From Bifidobacterium sp. ESL0732 (GTDB taxonomy: Bacteria > Actinomycetota > Actinomycetes > Actinomycetales > Bifidobacteriaceae): a stretch of 64,000 nucleotides of DNA. A program made the translations under genes and the position numbers. The notes beneath the pieces are model-generated. The model was given only the letters and a program-made list of their open reading frames with translations, did not search any database and had not been told where the DNA came from. The DNA lies in NCBI RefSeq assembly GCF_029395535.1, contig NZ_CP113920.1:930001-994000 (forward strand). The letters are read 5' to 3'. Below are positions 62,440 to 64,000 of the stretch, piece by piece (the stretch's first letter is position 1; every line of letters begins with the position of its first letter).

Positions 62440-63420
62440 TCAGGCCTTTCGCGCCACAATCGAGAACGTCAGGGGGATGCGCGGGTAGCCTTTGGGCATG
62501 TGCCATGACTCGTCTTGTTTGTTGTATTCGAGCATCGGCAACGATTGCCAGTCGGAAACGTCGTATTCGCCGATCCGTTCGATGCGCAGGCCTGCGTCGA
62601 TGAGCACACGCGTGATCTCGTCGAAGTCGTGGGCCCAGTTATGGTTGTGGATATGGGTGATTTTCGGCGCTTCCGAGCTTTCATTTCCGGCGGACTTGTC
62701 CGAATCCGTGTAATCGGAATTCTCCGTTTGCGGAGCCATCGTATAAGTGTTTTCAGTATCGTATGAATCCTCGGTACCTGGAAAATAGCTGTTGCCGATG
62801 CTCAAGCCGTCATCGCCGAGCGCAAACAGCAACGGATGGTTGTCGCGAATCATAAAGACGCCGTTCGGTGCCAGCAGCTTAGAGATGGATTGTGCCCATT
62901 CCTCCAATGCCGGCAGCCATGTCACCGTTCCGACGCTGGTGACAATGACATCGAACTGTCTGCCCGGAAGCGCTTCGGCCGCTTTGCGAGCGTCGGCTTC
63001 GACATAGGTGATATCCTCTCCGGCCTGTTCGGCTATCTGACGGGCGTAACGCAGCGAGGCAGGGGAGAAATCTAACCCGCAGACGTCTTTCGCGCCGAGT
63101 CTCGCCCAGCAGACGGTGTCGGTGCCGATATGGCATTGCAGATGCAGCAGCCGCTGGCCGCGGACCGAATGGTTCGGCAGGTACGGTTTCAGCACTTCGT
63201 AATCACGTCTGACAATGGGATTCGAGAGGGGCGAGCCGCCAATCAATGCGTCGATATTCCCGTATCCTCCGTTGAAATGGACTTCGGCTCGGTCGTCCCA
63301 ATTCTCGCGATTTTCTTCGATTTCCTGTGAATCGTTCTTTATGGAATCATGCTCCTGCGGGTTGTCAACATCGGCAGTCATAAATAATCGGCTTTCTTCC
63401 GGTTGTTTCTTCTCAATCAC
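62440..63420 (-). CDS. Class I SAM-dependent methyltransferase
   Basis: 326 aa with a GTG start at 63420 (AAGG 5 nt upstream); the ATG at 63381 is an alternative. The SAM-binding motif I is LHLQCHIGTDTVCWA, with acidic GLDFSPASL after strand 2 and DVIVTSVGTVTWLP as motif II. The methyl acceptor is unknown. Acidic N-terminus (about 30 residues) is likely disordered. It is followed on the same strand 5' side by a PH-like gene. Confidence 0.88.
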   Translation of the reverse strand: MIEKKQPEESRLFMTADVDNPQEHDSIKNDSQEIEENRENWDDRAEVHFNGGYGNIDALIGGSPLSNPIVRRDYEVLKPYLPNHSVRGQRLLHLQCHIGTDTVCWARLGAKDVCGLDFSPASLRYARQIAEQAGEDITYVEADARKAAEALPGRQFDVIVTSVGTVTWLPALEEWAQSISKLLAPNGVFMIRDNHPLLFALGDDGLSIGNSYFPGTEDSYDTENTYTMAPQTENSDYTDSDKSAGNESSEAPKITHIHNHNWAHDFDEITRVLIDAGLRIERIGEYDVSDWQSLPMLEYNKQDESWHMPKGYPRIPLTFSIVARKA

Positions 63421-63464
63421 GACAACCTTATCAGAAAGCCGATTGATTTTTTCGGTTTGGTCTT

Positions 63465-63848
63465 TTACTCGATAGCTGTGTTGATGGCATCTGCAACTTG
63501 GCGAGGGTCAGCTACGCCGAGCACAAGGCGATCAAACTCCTCGTCATGAAGCTGGATGACGAGTGGCTGTTCCGGTTGGGCGATGTTCCAGAACTCGACA
63601 TCACCGTCGGGGAACTTGAACGTGCCAGCCTTTTTACCAGGGGTGGCCAAGCCGGGGTCGCGGAACGCGCGTCGTCCGGACATGTTGAATCCGGGATCGA
63701 GTGTAGCGCCGGCCACATGAAACAGCGGAATTTCGAGATTACCCTTGAACGACCAAAGTTTGTTGAGACCATTCGGAACGACTTTCAGGGTCTTTCCTTC
63801 GATGGTCACGGTGTTGCTGCCTTTTTGATTATTTTGTATTTCGGACAT
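63465..63848 (-). CDS. Small bacterial PH-like domain protein
   Basis: 127 aa, soluble. The pattern NTVTIEGKTLKVVPNGLNKLWSFKGNLEIPLFHVAGATL with the later DPRQVADAINTAIE helix resembles bacterial PH-like (DUF4429-type) domains. No membrane segment. Function unknown. It precedes the methyltransferase gene with a 44-bp gap on the same strand, so the two may share a transcript. Confidence 0.65.
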   Translation of the reverse strand: MSEIQNNQKGSNTVTIEGKTLKVVPNGLNKLWSFKGNLEIPLFHVAGATLDPGFNMSGRRAFRDPGLATPGKKAGTFKFPDGDVEFWNIAQPEQPLVIQLHDEEFDRLVLGVADPRQVADAINTAIE

Positions 63849-63919
63849 AGTGATACTTCTTTTTTATAATCTTGGTTTTAAAAAGATCGATTGATCGGAT
63901 ATCTACGGATAATGTTGAT

Positions 63920-64000
63920 TCAATCAGTCATCGGCTTTGTGGCAATTCCAGCACGATTAAGCAGATTGTCCCCGAGCGCCTGTGGTAGCAATACTGCATG
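63920..64000 (-). CDS. Possible C-terminal end of a gene entering from the right edge
   Basis: The last 81 bp hold an open minus-strand frame ending in TGA at 63920-63922 (tail LNRAGIATKPMTD). It is too short to identify and could be chance. Confidence 0.3.
   Translation of the reverse strand, partial: HAVLLPQALGDNLLNRAGIATKPMTD

Overview
The window is high-GC actinobacterial chromosome and almost certainly Bifidobacterium. The strongest marker is a full-length xylulose-5-P/fructose-6-P phosphoketolase at 26581-29061. WhiB, CarD, a PdtaS/PdtaR pair and an actinobacterial-type SOS box fit the same assignment. The species cannot be told from the sequence alone. I see no CRISPR array, insertion sequence, integrase or rRNA.

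Layout. 1-3000: end of an Fe-S L-serine dehydratase, an FKBP prolyl isomerase, greA and a hemolysin-III-like membrane protein. 3159-15300: sensor kinase PdtaS, WhiB, two LytR-CpsA-Psr proteins, a very large membrane glycosyltransferase coupled to a DUF5719-type protein, a degenerate zincin-like protein, a HAD phosphatase and ComF; the LCP, glycosyltransferase and DUF5719 genes look like an envelope-glycan locus. 15323-20112: an SOS-controlled umuD/umuC pair with a perfect palindromic LexA box, a two-component system and CarD. 20217-23465: a Zn/Mn-type ABC importer whose two transcription units each carry a Fur-box-like operator. 23876-29061: folD, rpsA and the phosphoketolase.

29188-36247 is a sugar-acid or lactone catabolic cluster: MFS transporter, L-ribulose-5-P 4-epimerase (UlaF type), SorC regulator, phosphotriesterase-family lactonase, a 3-keto-L-gulonate-6-P decarboxylase homologue with altered active-site residues, a PfkB kinase and L-xylulose-5-P 3-epimerase (UlaE type). 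It resembles the enterobacterial ascorbate (ula) pathway, but without the PTS and UlaG. Its predicted end product, D-xylulose-5-P, is the substrate of the adjacent phosphoketolase. Two closely similar near-palindromes lie exactly 3 nt upstream of two putative -35 boxes and are candidate SorC operators.

36343-49845 is mostly core: coaE, uvrB, an organophosphate antiporter, terC, pyk, an atypical tRNA (anticodon CAA), PdtaR (partner of PdtaS 40 kb away), polA, a Nif3-family protein and a NUDIX hydrolase. After tRNA-Pro (51314-51387) comes an AT-rich accessory block to about 58.9 kb. It holds an orphan gene, a decayed toxin-antitoxin module, a two-gene operon of a YobI-like membrane P-loop ATPase plus a large unknown acidic partner, and a CPBP protease gene broken by one amber codon. 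The ATPase operon is the best candidate for an undescribed (possibly defence or conflict) system. The last 5 kb carries a PEBP protein, an aldo-keto reductase with a substituted catalytic His, a cupin, a zinc alcohol dehydrogenase, a methyltransferase and a small PH-like protein.
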